In this document: positions 17,435 through 25,857 of the stretch, one piece after another
Position numbering within the stretch: position 1 is the stretch's first letter
How the letters are laid out: each line of letters opens with the position of its first letter
DNA from: Bacteroidia bacterium
GTDB lineage: Bacteria; Bacteroidota; Bacteroidia; J057
Direction of reading: 5' to 3'
Assembly: GCA_033391075.1 (NCBI GenBank)
Contig: JAWPMV010000001.1
Coordinates: 1,798,001-1,862,000, forward strand
Length of the DNA stretch: 64,000 nt
The notes under the pieces: generated by a model
The model's database searches: none
What the model was told of the DNA's origin: nothing
Seen by the model: the letters and a program-made list of their open reading frames with translations, nothing else
Program-made: the position numbers and the translations under genes

Positions 17435-19126
17435 ATGAAAAAAATCACTACACTTTTCCTAGTGTTTATTGTTGGGCTGTTCACCGTTTCGACTGCACAA
17501 ACAGCTCTGGATCCAGGGCAGACTGTAAACACTCAAATCATTGGCCCAGGTGTTTACACAGTAGAGGCTGGTAAATATTATGCTTTTGACGGCCGTATCG
17601 ATTTGGACTTTGAGATAACGATCGAAGGACCTGACAACGGCTGGGTGATGGATGCCGATAGTCTTCCTGTATTGCTAAATACACCGGCAATGGATGGCTC
17701 AGCTAGAGATTTCTTTGAACTTAAAGCAGGAGGATCTATAACCTTCAGAAATGTTCTGCTTAGTGGAACAAACAGCTCTGGTGAAGTTAGCGGTACTTTC
17801 GTAGCAAATACTGGTGGGAGCAAAATGATCGCGGATAACTGTGTATTTACTGACTGGACGAATTTCGCCCTGAGGAACCAGTTCAAAGGCGATACCATTA
17901 GCATCACCAATTGTGTGTTCATTAATGGAGTTCGACTAAGTAATTCTCCCTGGGGCGGCTTCCCACTCCGTATGGATGTTGCTTGTTCTTCTGTAACAAT
18001 TGAGAACAATTCGGTTGTCAACTCCGGGCGTTTGACGGGCAACAGTGGCCCCTGGCATAATGCTAATGTTCATGAGATGCATAACACCTACATAAATCAA
18101 ACGGTAAATGGACATGAGCAGCGTGCAAATGAGATGATTACGGCAAATAATATTTACTATAACTACCACATACGAGGCCGTAAGAATGACAATTCAATGA
18201 ATCCTAATAATACCTACGATTCCTATTTTACCACCTGGAATTATTTTGCCGATTCAAAAGATTCCCTGGATAAGATTTCTTTGTATTTAGGCCAAAACCT
18301 CTTTTTTCGTGAGCAGGAAATTCTGGATTGGTATACGGGTGTACCTGGTGATTCCATGTCTGCCAGTCTCTTGTGGGAACATCCTGACGTAGATTCATTT
18401 ATCGTTGCTGATACAAACTACACCATAGGTACAAACTATGCAGATGTAGATCCCGAATTTACTATGCTACCCGGGAAGACCGATTCAATTCTAAAGTGGT
18501 TAAATTATCATTGGAACGTTAATGCTCCAGCTGAATGGCCTGATTGGCGGGTTCCACCACCCGTATCCTTTGATGGAGGGGGGCAGCCTTCACTGAGTTG
18601 GCCACCAGCAATTGATTTGACTTATGCAAATGTATATATGCAAACAGCCGGAACAGACGGTTTACCACTCGGCGATTTGAATTGGTTCTCGGATAAAAAA
18701 ACAGAATTTTTAGCTAGCAGAGATGCGATTGTAGCAGCAATAAGAGATTCAATGGTAAATGCTATAGCTGTTTACGATCCTAATACTATGGATGCCACGC
18801 CAATGATTACCCCATGGACTACGTCTATTGAAGCAAAGCTTCCGGAGCAAATATTTGCGTTAAGCAACTATCCAAACCCATTTGATCAAACCACTAGCAT
18901 CCAATTTGGCTTAGTTGATCCTTCGAGAATTACCTTGACGGTATCTAATACTTATGGGCAGAAAGTATTTGAGATGACAACTGAAAATATATTGGCTCCG
19001 GGGGAACATGAATATAAATTTGATGCTTCCAAGCTGAGCAGCGGTATATACATTTATACAATTACAGGAACAGCTACAAACGGACGAAGTTATGTTGCTT
19101 CTAAGCGAATGATTCTCTCAAAGTAA
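17435..19126 (+). CDS. Secreted parallel beta-helix protein with T9SS sorting domain
   Basis: This is a 563-residue secreted protein. A signal peptide ends near residue 21 (VSTAQ). Residues about 30-320 have the repeating hydrophobic and Asn pattern of right-handed beta-helix proteins: ITFRNVLLSGTNSSG, MIADNCVFTDW, ISITNCVFING, VTIENNSVVNSG and ITANNIYYNY. This fold is typical of pectate and alginate lyases and of chondroitinase-B-like enzymes, but no catalytic motif is certain. The C-terminus (about 485-563) is a type A T9SS sorting domain: NYPNPFDQTTSIQF, GIYIYTITGTATNGRSY and a final SKRMILSK. It is the last gene of the sigma/FecR/receptor locus and is followed by a terminator. Confidence 0.85.
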   Translation: MKKITTLFLVFIVGLFTVSTAQTALDPGQTVNTQIIGPGVYTVEAGKYYAFDGRIDLDFEITIEGPDNGWVMDADSLPVLLNTPAMDGSARDFFELKAGGSITFRNVLLSGTNSSGEVSGTFVANTGGSKMIADNCVFTDWTNFALRNQFKGDTISITNCVFINGVRLSNSPWGGFPLRMDVACSSVTIENNSVVNSGRLTGNSGPWHNANVHEMHNTYINQTVNGHEQRANEMITANNIYYNYHIRGRKNDNSMNPNNTYDSYFTTWNYFADSKDSLDKISLYLGQNLFFREQEILDWYTGVPGDSMSASLLWEHPDVDSFIVADTNYTIGTNYADVDPEFTMLPGKTDSILKWLNYHWNVNAPAEWPDWRVPPPVSFDGGGQPSLSWPPAIDLTYANVYMQTAGTDGLPLGDLNWFSDKKTEFLASRDAIVAAIRDSMVNAIAVYDPNTMDATPMITPWTTSIEAKLPEQIFALSNYPNPFDQTTSIQFGLVDPSRITLTVSNTYGQKVFEMTTENILAPGEHEYKFDASKLSSGIYIYTITGTATNGRSYVASKRMILSK

Positions 19127-19161
19127 TTAGAAATTATACGTCTTTAAATAAGTACTTTATT

Positions 19162-19193
19162 AGCTTTCCCATAATCTATGGGGAAGCTTTTTT
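19162..19193 (+). terminator. Intrinsic terminator after the beta-helix gene
   Basis: AGCTTTCCC (19162-19170) pairs with GGGGAAGCT (19180-19188), one G-T wobble, followed at once by six T. It lies 36 bases past the stop codon and ends the sigma/FecR/receptor transcript. Confidence 0.85.
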
Positions 19194-19311
19194 AGAATTC
19201 GAGATTCTTAGGTCGGGAGAATTATTTTCGCAAATACTTTTTCTACATACAAACTTTTGAAAATTAACTTCCTTTGCGTTTGAACTTGAAGCTTGAATTT
19301 GCACTTCCTTC

Positions 19312-20190
19312 TTAGGAATAACTATGATCCTCCTGGTTCTTGTTTAGTTGAAGCCCAACCACTTCCTCTGTATGCTTCCAGATTCTGAGGGCAAAAATCT
19401 CATCGTAGCTGTCACGAGAAGTTTTTACTTCTTTGCATTCTTCATTCCAGTATTTACCATTTACTCCTTTTAGCTCACCAGAAGTAGCCAAATGCACCTG
19501 AACCTTGCTTGCAGCAGAGGCAGCTAGCTTTTTCTGGCTCCAGTCAAGCAGTCTCGAACCAAAGGAACGCTTCTTAATGCTGTCAGTAAGATTGGTCTTC
19601 GCATAACCGGGATGCAGGCAATTGATGCTTATGTGGGTATTTTCCAGTTTTTTGGCGAGTTGGTAGCTGGAGCTGATCATCGCCAATTTAGAATTGGCAT
19701 ATGCCAGCAAGGGATTGAAGTTCTTCTCACAGTTTATATCTGTGAGATCCAGTTTAGCCTGCCTGTGATCTTCCGAGGCTACATTGATGATCCGGGGTTC
19801 GGGGCTATTGCCCAAATGATCCGCGAGAAGGTGAGTCATGAGAAACCAGGAATAGTGATTGGTAGCAATGGTTTTTTCGTGTCCTTCCAAGGTATATTCG
19901 AGGGTAGGGCAAATCACACCTACATTATTGATCAGGACATCCAAACGATCGTAAAATTCACTAAAAGTTTCAACAACTCTCCGGACTTCACTCATCAGGG
20001 AAAGGTCTGCAGCAAGGTAATCTATATTGGGATTTTGTGTGCTTCTATTTAGTTCCTGTCGAACTTCGTGCAGTTTATGTTCACTTCTATCCAATAAAAT
20101 AGTAGTTGCCCCCATCAAAGCAAGTTTGTGGGCGGTTGCATAACCGATGCCTGAAGCGGCACCGCTTATCATGACGATTTTATCTTTCAT
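19312..20190 (-). CDS. Short-chain dehydrogenase/reductase (retinol-dehydrogenase-like)
   Basis: This SDR enzyme has about 292 residues when started at the ATG at 20190 (MKDKIVMISGAASGIG), which places the Rossmann motif at the normal distance from the N-terminus; the frame is open to 20229. The cofactor motif is SGAASGIG, followed by the LINNVGVI segment. The catalytic Ser lies in INVASEDH and the YxxxK pair in LAYANSKLAM. The length and the NCLHPGYAKTNL segment resemble retinol- and WW-domain-type dehydrogenases. The substrate is unknown. It is the last of three co-directional genes after the sialate esterase and VOC genes. Confidence 0.9.
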   Translation of the reverse strand: MKDKIVMISGAASGIGYATAHKLALMGATTILLDRSEHKLHEVRQELNRSTQNPNIDYLAADLSLMSEVRRVVETFSEFYDRLDVLINNVGVICPTLEYTLEGHEKTIATNHYSWFLMTHLLADHLGNSPEPRIINVASEDHRQAKLDLTDINCEKNFNPLLAYANSKLAMISSSYQLAKKLENTHISINCLHPGYAKTNLTDSIKKRSFGSRLLDWSQKKLAASAASKVQVHLATSGELKGVNGKYWNEECKEVKTSRDSYDEIFALRIWKHTEEVVGLQLNKNQEDHSYS

Positions 20191-20247
20191 GTCTATTTCC
20201 TGAGCTATACCCCAAAGGGTTTTGACCAAATTCCGTCAAATATGTTC

Positions 20248-20691
20248 TTAGGAGCTCTTATAGCCTCCATCTACCAAGCGAGTGGAAATCCACCAATAGT
20301 TCCCAAAGGGATCCTGTACACCTCCTTGTCTGTCACCATAGGGCATATCCATGGGTTCAAATTCGGAGCTACACCCATGTTCCATGGCCCGATGATAAAT
20401 CGCATCTGCATCTTTGACATACAGATAATAGGCTGTGGGCATATGGGTGAATTTATCCCGCGCCTGAGCCACCATAAAGCAGCTATCCCCAACTTTCAAG
20501 ACGCAGTTTCTGATAACTCCTTCATCTTCAGTTCGACTCAATTCCTTAGCTTCAAACACCTTTTTTGCAAAGGCGATGAATGCTGGAGGATCTTCCATCA
20601 TAAGGTAAGAGTTCAAGGTCCCAAAACCTTCAGGTATGAAGGTGTTATACATTTCTTGCATATAAGGAGCTTTGTTACAAATTATAGACAT
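20248..20691 (-). CDS. VOC-family (PhnB/glyoxalase-like) protein
   Basis: This is a 147-residue single-domain protein of the vicinal-oxygen-chelate superfamily, closest in style to PhnB-like proteins. The pattern includes FGTLNSYLMMEDPPAFIAFAKK, CVLKVGDSCFMVAQA, AYYLYVKDADAIYHRAMEHG and PYGDRQGGVQDPFGNYWWIST, the last being the typical VOC C-terminal motif. Members include glyoxalases, dioxygenases and resistance proteins; the substrate is not known. It lies 32 bases after the esterase gene and 57 bases before the SDR start, consistent with one transcript. Confidence 0.88.
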   Translation of the reverse strand: MSIICNKAPYMQEMYNTFIPEGFGTLNSYLMMEDPPAFIAFAKKVFEAKELSRTEDEGVIRNCVLKVGDSCFMVAQARDKFTHMPTAYYLYVKDADAIYHRAMEHGCSSEFEPMDMPYGDRQGGVQDPFGNYWWISTRLVDGGYKSS

Positions 20692-20723
20692 TTTGGGAGA
20701 TGGACAAATAGATTGCAGATTCT

Positions 20724-22673
20724 TTAGTTCTTTTTATCCGTTCTAAATGGAGAAGCCGGCAATCCTTCGCTATTATAAAGGTTGGCATCATCCGGATTGT
20801 CTGCCCATCCATAGCGAACATGCCTGGGATCGGCAATTTCATCTGCCCAGACTTTCACCCGCCTGTCTTCTATCAGGGCTTTGGCCCATACAAACTTCCC
20901 ATCTGCACCAGCAATGGCAAATCCCTTGAGATAGCCATATTTATCTTTCGCCCATAAAGCTGTACCGATATGATCAAAACTTAGATAAATCGCTCCTTCT
21001 TTTCTTTCCATGTCTTTATAAGCTGGACCTGAGTAAACCAGGTTTTCGCCATAGGCCATTTTCCGTGCGGCCAGGGAGAGTCGCAAGCCTACATCCTGTT
21101 TATTTCGAGGATGAATATCGTCTGCCTCTCCTATGTCAATGATCACAGCCTGTCCAACATTTTTTAGCTGTGTAGTTGCATCCTGAGATTCGCGCAGTAA
21201 AGCCCAGTTACTTTCCGAAGGTTGGTTTTTTGCAGGCATGAAATTGGCCAATTGTACAAAAAGGAAAGGAAACTCTCCGACACCCCATGAGGTCCGCCAT
21301 TCTTCAATCATAGATTTAAACAAGCCGGCATAGGCAATCGCATCTTTCTCATTTCCTGCATTTGATTCTCCCTGGTACCAAAGGGCTCCCTTGATGGGAA
21401 AATTCAAGAGGGGATGAATCATCTTGTTATATAAAACACTGGGAATCTGGTTTACTGCAAAATTCCCTTTACGCATTTTTGTAACTGTCATTTTCCATTC
21501 TCCTGCCAGGGAAACATATTCTCCTCCCTTGATCAGATAGAGACCATCTGCACCTCCATGGATTCCACCCCCACCCCCTGTATCTTCGATTCGTATGGCA
21601 ATGACATTTCTGCCGCTTTTTAGAAACTTTGCCGGAACCTGATAAACTCGATTCTTATTGTAGGATTGGTTCATTTTGCCCACTTCAAAGCCATTTACGA
21701 AAGACAAATCAGAATCATCAATTTTACCTAGCCCCAATTCCAAATCCTGTTTGGACTCTGCCTCTGTCAAGTTAAAATCTTTGCGATACCAAACCGTTCC
21801 ATCCAATCCTTCATAGCCCTGTTCTTCCCATAAACCGGGGGCATGTATAGCTTGCCAGTTAGCCGTCGAAAGGCTGGGCTCTGACCAATTCTTTTCCGGA
21901 CCTATGGGCTTTTTTCCCAGATGAGGAAACTTATCACTAAAGCGTTTCAGATTATCCTGATGCTCCCTTTCTGTTTTTTCTTTAAAGGCTGCAAAACTGC
22001 TTCCTTCATATCCCAATTCGGATAACTTTTGAGCACTCATCCAGGGTTCGAGTCTACTTCCTCCCCAGGAAGTGTTTAGCAACCCTATGGCTACATTCTG
22101 ATGCTTTCTGATCTCGCGGGCAAAGAAATACCCTACTGCTGTAAATCTCCCAACAGTTTCCGGACTTGCTTGTTTCCAACTTCCACCTGCCAATTGAGAC
22201 TCGGGACTTTCTGCATAGGTTCTGGGTACTTTGAAGTGGCGAATCAAAGGATCATTAGCTGTCGTAATTTCTTCTTCAAAATTATTGGAATTTTCTACCG
22301 TCCACTCCATATTGGATTGGCCCGAACAGATCCATACGTCTCCCAGCATGATATCCTTGATCTGAATGTTTTCTTTCTGTCCCTGTATTTCCATTTCATA
22401 GGGCCCGCCTGCTTCCTGGGCAGGAATCCTAAGCATCCATGTCCCATCATTTTCGGCTTTCCCTTTATAGGTTTCTCCTTTGAAACTAAGGCTGATCTTT
22501 TCTTTTGCATTGGCCCATCCCCAAACCCGTATTTCCTGTCCTCTTTGGATTACCATATGGTCTCCATAAAGCTTTGAGACTTTTAATTGTGCCAGAGAAT
22601 TATTGGAAATGGAAAGGCAAAATAGTAAGAGTATTATGGCGGGAAAGTGTAGTCTGAAGCTTTGGGTCTGCAT
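20724..22673 (-). CDS. Sialate O-acetylesterase
   Basis: This secreted esterase has about 649 residues. The ATG at 22673 is preferred (MQTQSFRLHFPAIILLLF) and gives a signal peptide ending near residue 29; the frame extends to 22715. Family hallmarks are GDHMVIQRGQEIRVWGWA, the catalytic Ser in WICSGQSNMEW (S120), the LLNTSWGGSRLEPWMS segment, LWYQGESNA, and the late Asp-His part IGEADDIHPRNKQDVG. The enzyme removes O-acetyl groups from sialic acids or other sugars. A beta-sandwich insert (about 260-390) is normal for the family. It points to use of host or algal glycans and is divergent from an esterase gene. Confidence 0.93.
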   Translation of the reverse strand: MQTQSFRLHFPAIILLLFCLSISNNSLAQLKVSKLYGDHMVIQRGQEIRVWGWANAKEKISLSFKGETYKGKAENDGTWMLRIPAQEAGGPYEMEIQGQKENIQIKDIMLGDVWICSGQSNMEWTVENSNNFEEEITTANDPLIRHFKVPRTYAESPESQLAGGSWKQASPETVGRFTAVGYFFAREIRKHQNVAIGLLNTSWGGSRLEPWMSAQKLSELGYEGSSFAAFKEKTEREHQDNLKRFSDKFPHLGKKPIGPEKNWSEPSLSTANWQAIHAPGLWEEQGYEGLDGTVWYRKDFNLTEAESKQDLELGLGKIDDSDLSFVNGFEVGKMNQSYNKNRVYQVPAKFLKSGRNVIAIRIEDTGGGGGIHGGADGLYLIKGGEYVSLAGEWKMTVTKMRKGNFAVNQIPSVLYNKMIHPLLNFPIKGALWYQGESNAGNEKDAIAYAGLFKSMIEEWRTSWGVGEFPFLFVQLANFMPAKNQPSESNWALLRESQDATTQLKNVGQAVIIDIGEADDIHPRNKQDVGLRLSLAARKMAYGENLVYSGPAYKDMERKEGAIYLSFDHIGTALWAKDKYGYLKGFAIAGADGKFVWAKALIEDRRVKVWADEIADPRHVRYGWADNPDDANLYNSEGLPASPFRTDKKN

Positions 22674-22843
22674 GGATAGTAGTCTTAAAAATTGTCGGAA
22701 ATTCTTGATTATCACAATATAAACAATTCAAGGATTTGAGTCAGCTAGTGCTAACTCTCAGACTTTTGTCACATTTCCCCTATTCCTGTGTCAAATAAGA
22801 AAGCAAGATCCTCCAAAGCAGCTGGAACCTCTAATTTCAGCAA

Positions 22844-23563
22844 ATGAAAACTACTTTTATATTTTTCTTTATGGCCATCCTAAACGGCTTTCTACCTGCC
22901 CAAAGCCTGGAAATAAAACTTTCGAGTAAAATTCTCGAGCGAGATATCGAAGTTTTTATCTATCGGGAAGAAGGTAAGCCGCTAGATGGCAGAATACATT
23001 ATTTCACAGATGGGAGAAAGGTCATTGAAAATGGTGGCCTGCAAAAGATCAAGGACTTGATCCGAAGAAAAGCAATTCCCGCTTCCACCTATGTATTTGT
23101 GAGTAGCCAGGACCCCGAAAGCAAAAAAGATTTCAGAAACGAATACTTCTTCAATAATCCGGATTACATCCATTTCTTTCGGGATGAATTGATACCGGAA
23201 GTTGAGGCGCGTTTACAAAGAAATTTTGAAGCTACGATGAGAAGCCTGATCGGAATCTCTTTTGGGGGATTAAATGCTGCCTATTTCTCGGCAGAATCCC
23301 GACTATTCAAAAATTATGCACTGCTTTCGCCCGTTACCTATCCAAGACCTGCTTTATCCCAGTATATCGCCTTCTCCTCAAATAAAGATTTGAAGATCTT
23401 TATTTCTACAGGAAAGAATGATGCAGAAAGATATGTAGGACCTTTGAAGGAGCTGTATGAAAGCAAAAATTATGAGATTGAGCTAAAAAAGACGCAGGGA
23501 GGCCATGATTTTGACAATTGGAATCGACAATGGGGAAAATTGCTCAATTTTCTGTCTGACTGA
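22844..23563 (+). CDS. Secreted alpha/beta-hydrolase esterase (PF00756-like)
   Basis: This 239-residue protein has a signal peptide (MKTTFIFFFMAILNGFLPAQ) and a compact alpha/beta-hydrolase fold of the putative esterase (esterase D/Fes) family. The nucleophile elbow is GISFGG (S139); the catalytic His is in QGGHDFDNW near residue 222. An acidic residue near GKNDAERY would complete the triad. Such enzymes cleave feruloyl, acetyl or siderophore esters. It is divergent from the sialate O-acetylesterase gene and may share its intergenic control region. A hairpin follows it. Confidence 0.82.
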   Translation: MKTTFIFFFMAILNGFLPAQSLEIKLSSKILERDIEVFIYREEGKPLDGRIHYFTDGRKVIENGGLQKIKDLIRRKAIPASTYVFVSSQDPESKKDFRNEYFFNNPDYIHFFRDELIPEVEARLQRNFEATMRSLIGISFGGLNAAYFSAESRLFKNYALLSPVTYPRPALSQYIAFSSNKDLKIFISTGKNDAERYVGPLKELYESKNYEIELKKTQGGHDFDNWNRQWGKLLNFLSD

Positions 23564-23597
23564 TGTCGCCTCATCAATGAGAGTCCTAATTAAGGGC

Positions 23598-23648
23598 GAG
23601 GCAATCTCTTTGAATGCATGTAATTTTTGAATTCAGAGAGATTGCTTC
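23598..23648. terminator. Bidirectional hairpin between convergent genes
   Basis: An 18-base arm beginning GAGGCAATCTC (23598-23615) pairs with ATTCAGAGAGATTGCTTC (23631-23648), with only two non-Watson-Crick pairs. It lies between the convergent stop codons of the esterase (23563) and the DJ-1 protein (23679). No strong T tract follows, but position and stability suit a shared terminator. Confidence 0.6.
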
Positions 23649-23678
23649 GGTGCCTACGGAATGTTAGAAGCATTTCCT

Positions 23679-24755
23679 TTAGTCCAACTTTTTATAGCTG
23701 TCATTCTCTGTGGCTAAAGAATACGAACTTACCTTTCCTGAGCCATCTCTTTTAAATATTATCAAGTCTCCCTGGAGATTACGGAATTGATCTTTTTCAT
23801 CCTGAAAGAGGGGATAGTTCATTCCTTCGACTCTTGCAAAGAGGCCTCTTTCTTCTTTATCAGCAAATATTTCAATCTCGCTGCCTGCCAGATATTGATA
23901 TTTCCCTTCATAATCAGAGAGTTCAGAAAGGGAAAGTAATCCCTCATAGGGATTGTCCGGACTTAGAATCAAGCCTTCTCCTGCCAGCCATTTGTCATAT
24001 TCCATATGGTAAGCAATTTCGCGAGCTTTGTTTACTCCCTCCAGTTTGGCGACCAGATGCAAGGCTCCATCTATGCCTGCCGAAATTCCTGCGGTCGTTA
24101 TCACTTTGCCATTGTCCACAAACCGAACATCTTTTCTCACATCAATACGGGGATAGTTTTCTTCCAGACTTTCGAGTGCATTGTGAAATGTTGTGGCTGT
24201 TTTTCCATCCAATAATCCACTTTCTGCCAGGGCAAAGGCACCCGTACATACAGAAAAATAGGTTTCGACCTCCTTTTGATTTTTTATCCAATTCTGAACG
24301 GCTGGCTCTCTCAGAGTAGGCCACGCATTTCCTCCGAAAAAAGCTAGAATATCTGCCTCCGGTGCATCTTCTACACTAAAATCCGGCTGTACTTTCAAAA
24401 TACCCTGAGAGATGATAATCTCTTTTTTCTCTGAAACCGTAAATACTTCATAGCCTGCATAGGAAAATACTTCCATCGGTCCGGCGAAATCTAATACCTC
24501 AATGCCGGATTGTAGATAAAAGGCAATTCGCTTTTTGCTTTCCTGATTGAATCTTTTTAGCTCAGATTCCTTGATAAGTTCCATATTGCAATGGCTACAG
24601 TTTCCTGCTTCTGAAAAGGTGAGCTTATCACAATTGCTATTGCAAGGCGGACAAACATATAGTTCTGCTAATTTGGAATCCTGTCCTTGTGTCCTGTTTG
24701 GAAAACTAGATAGGATGAGGAGAAATACTCCGATAATCTGTGCATATTTGTTCAT
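23679..24755 (-). CDS. Secreted DJ-1/PfpI protein with Cys-rich N-terminal module
   Basis: This protein has about 358 residues from the ATG at 24755 (MNKYAQIIGVFLLILSSFP), which gives a signal peptide. Residues 31-62 form a small Cys module (C35, C38, C42, C53, C56: VCPPCNSNC and NCSHCNMEL) like heavy-metal-binding domains of copper-efflux proteins. A DJ-1/PfpI domain follows (about 75-255), with the nucleophile C170 in FSVCTGAFALAESGLLDG. The last 100 residues resemble a small beta-rich C-terminal domain. It lies about 70 bases after the GlxA-type gene, whose DJ-1 half it closely resembles, so the two are tandem paralogs. Export of a DJ-1 domain is unusual. Confidence 0.83.
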   Translation of the reverse strand: MNKYAQIIGVFLLILSSFPNRTQGQDSKLAELYVCPPCNSNCDKLTFSEAGNCSHCNMELIKESELKRFNQESKKRIAFYLQSGIEVLDFAGPMEVFSYAGYEVFTVSEKKEIIISQGILKVQPDFSVEDAPEADILAFFGGNAWPTLREPAVQNWIKNQKEVETYFSVCTGAFALAESGLLDGKTATTFHNALESLEENYPRIDVRKDVRFVDNGKVITTAGISAGIDGALHLVAKLEGVNKAREIAYHMEYDKWLAGEGLILSPDNPYEGLLSLSELSDYEGKYQYLAGSEIEIFADKEERGLFARVEGMNYPLFQDEKDQFRNLQGDLIIFKRDGSGKVSSYSLATENDSYKKLD

Positions 24756-24826
24756 ATGGCTCATTATTATGTATGCCACAAATTAGGCCCAATTGGGCAG
24801 GATGAGAAGGACAAGTAGGCGCAGGA

Positions 24827-25783
24827 TCAGGACAAAAACAGATCGGTGGGAAGTATACCTTTATGTTTCTTCAATAGATTTCTTAACTGATTTTCACTTT
24901 TTAGGCCACATTTTTCTGCTACAAACGCTACCTTATTTCCCTCTGAAAGTAGCTTTACCGCTCTTTCCACCCTAAGCTTTTCTATATAAGCTCCTAAAGT
25001 GATACCAGTAGTCTTTTTGAATAAACGGGTCAGGTTTCGACTGCTGGTATGAGCAACCTCTGCTAATTCATTCAGTTGGGGAGCATTCGCCAATTCTTTG
25101 CGTAAATGATCCTGGACATCATGTATGCGTTTTTCGAGGTGATTTCGATATTGGAGGAAGATGCTGAGCTGGGGATCTGATTCACTTCTTCGAAAGTAGA
25201 TGACCACTTCTTTCGCCAACTCCACCACAAGAGAGGAACCAAAGTTTTGTTCGAGTATATAGAGGGATAAATCAATTCCTGAAGACATGCCGGCACTGGT
25301 ATAGATTCCTTCATTTTCGACAAATAGTCTATTTTTTTGTATAAGAATTTGAGGAAACTGATGAGCAAAATCATCCAGGTACTTCCAGTGAGTAGTACAG
25401 CTTTTGCCATTAAGGAGACCAGATTCTGCTAATAAAAATGCACCGGTACAAATAGAACAGATTTGCACTTCTTTTTTATGTTGCAGTTTCAACCAATCCA
25501 GAAAGTCTTTTACTTCTTCCAGAAAATTTTTCTCACGTAATAAGGTGTAATCCAGGCCAGGAATAAAGATCAGATCTCCTTTCTGTGGATGGCTTTGAAA
25601 GAATACCTGGAGTTTGGAAAAGTAGAGGCCGGCACTGCTCTCTATTTCAGTTGTTGTACCTAAACTCAGGAAATGCAAGTTGAGATCCGCACCATATTCC
25701 TTTGCTTCATAGAATATTTGGGCAGGCCCGGTAATATCCAGCATATGAAGCTGAGGCGGTATGACAAAGTAAATGTTTTTAAT
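24827..25783 (-). CDS. GlxA-type AraC-family regulator with DJ-1 domain
   Basis: The N-terminal half is a DJ-1/PfpI domain with the Cys nucleophile in ICSICTGAFLLAESGLLNG; the C-terminal half is an AraC helix-turn-helix (LNELAEVAHTSSRNLTRLFK, AVKLLSEGNKVAFVAEKCGL). The first ATG is at 25744 (MLDITGPAQIF), but the in-frame sequence upstream encodes KNIYFVIPPQLH, which is the conserved start of GlxA proteins. No ATG, GTG or TTG precedes it before a stop at 25814. The start is therefore placed at an ATT codon (25783); if that is wrong, the protein starts at 25744 and lacks its first beta strand. It probably controls the secreted DJ-1 gene downstream. Confidence 0.82.
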   Translation of the reverse strand: MKNIYFVIPPQLHMLDITGPAQIFYEAKEYGADLNLHFLSLGTTTEIESSAGLYFSKLQVFFQSHPQKGDLIFIPGLDYTLLREKNFLEEVKDFLDWLKLQHKKEVQICSICTGAFLLAESGLLNGKSCTTHWKYLDDFAHQFPQILIQKNRLFVENEGIYTSAGMSSGIDLSLYILEQNFGSSLVVELAKEVVIYFRRSESDPQLSIFLQYRNHLEKRIHDVQDHLRKELANAPQLNELAEVAHTSSRNLTRLFKKTTGITLGAYIEKLRVERAVKLLSEGNKVAFVAEKCGLKSENQLRNLLKKHKGILPTDLFLS

Positions 25784-25857
25784 CTCTGATTTGCTTGCTT
25801 TATTGTAAGGATATCACTTTTCTCCCGACAAGTAGAACAAAGGAACGTAAATCCTCT

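Noticed and set aside
20724-22673. Sialic-acid utilisation locus
   Set aside because: Only the esterase is present; no nan-type genes (lyase, epimerase, transporter) are seen in the window.
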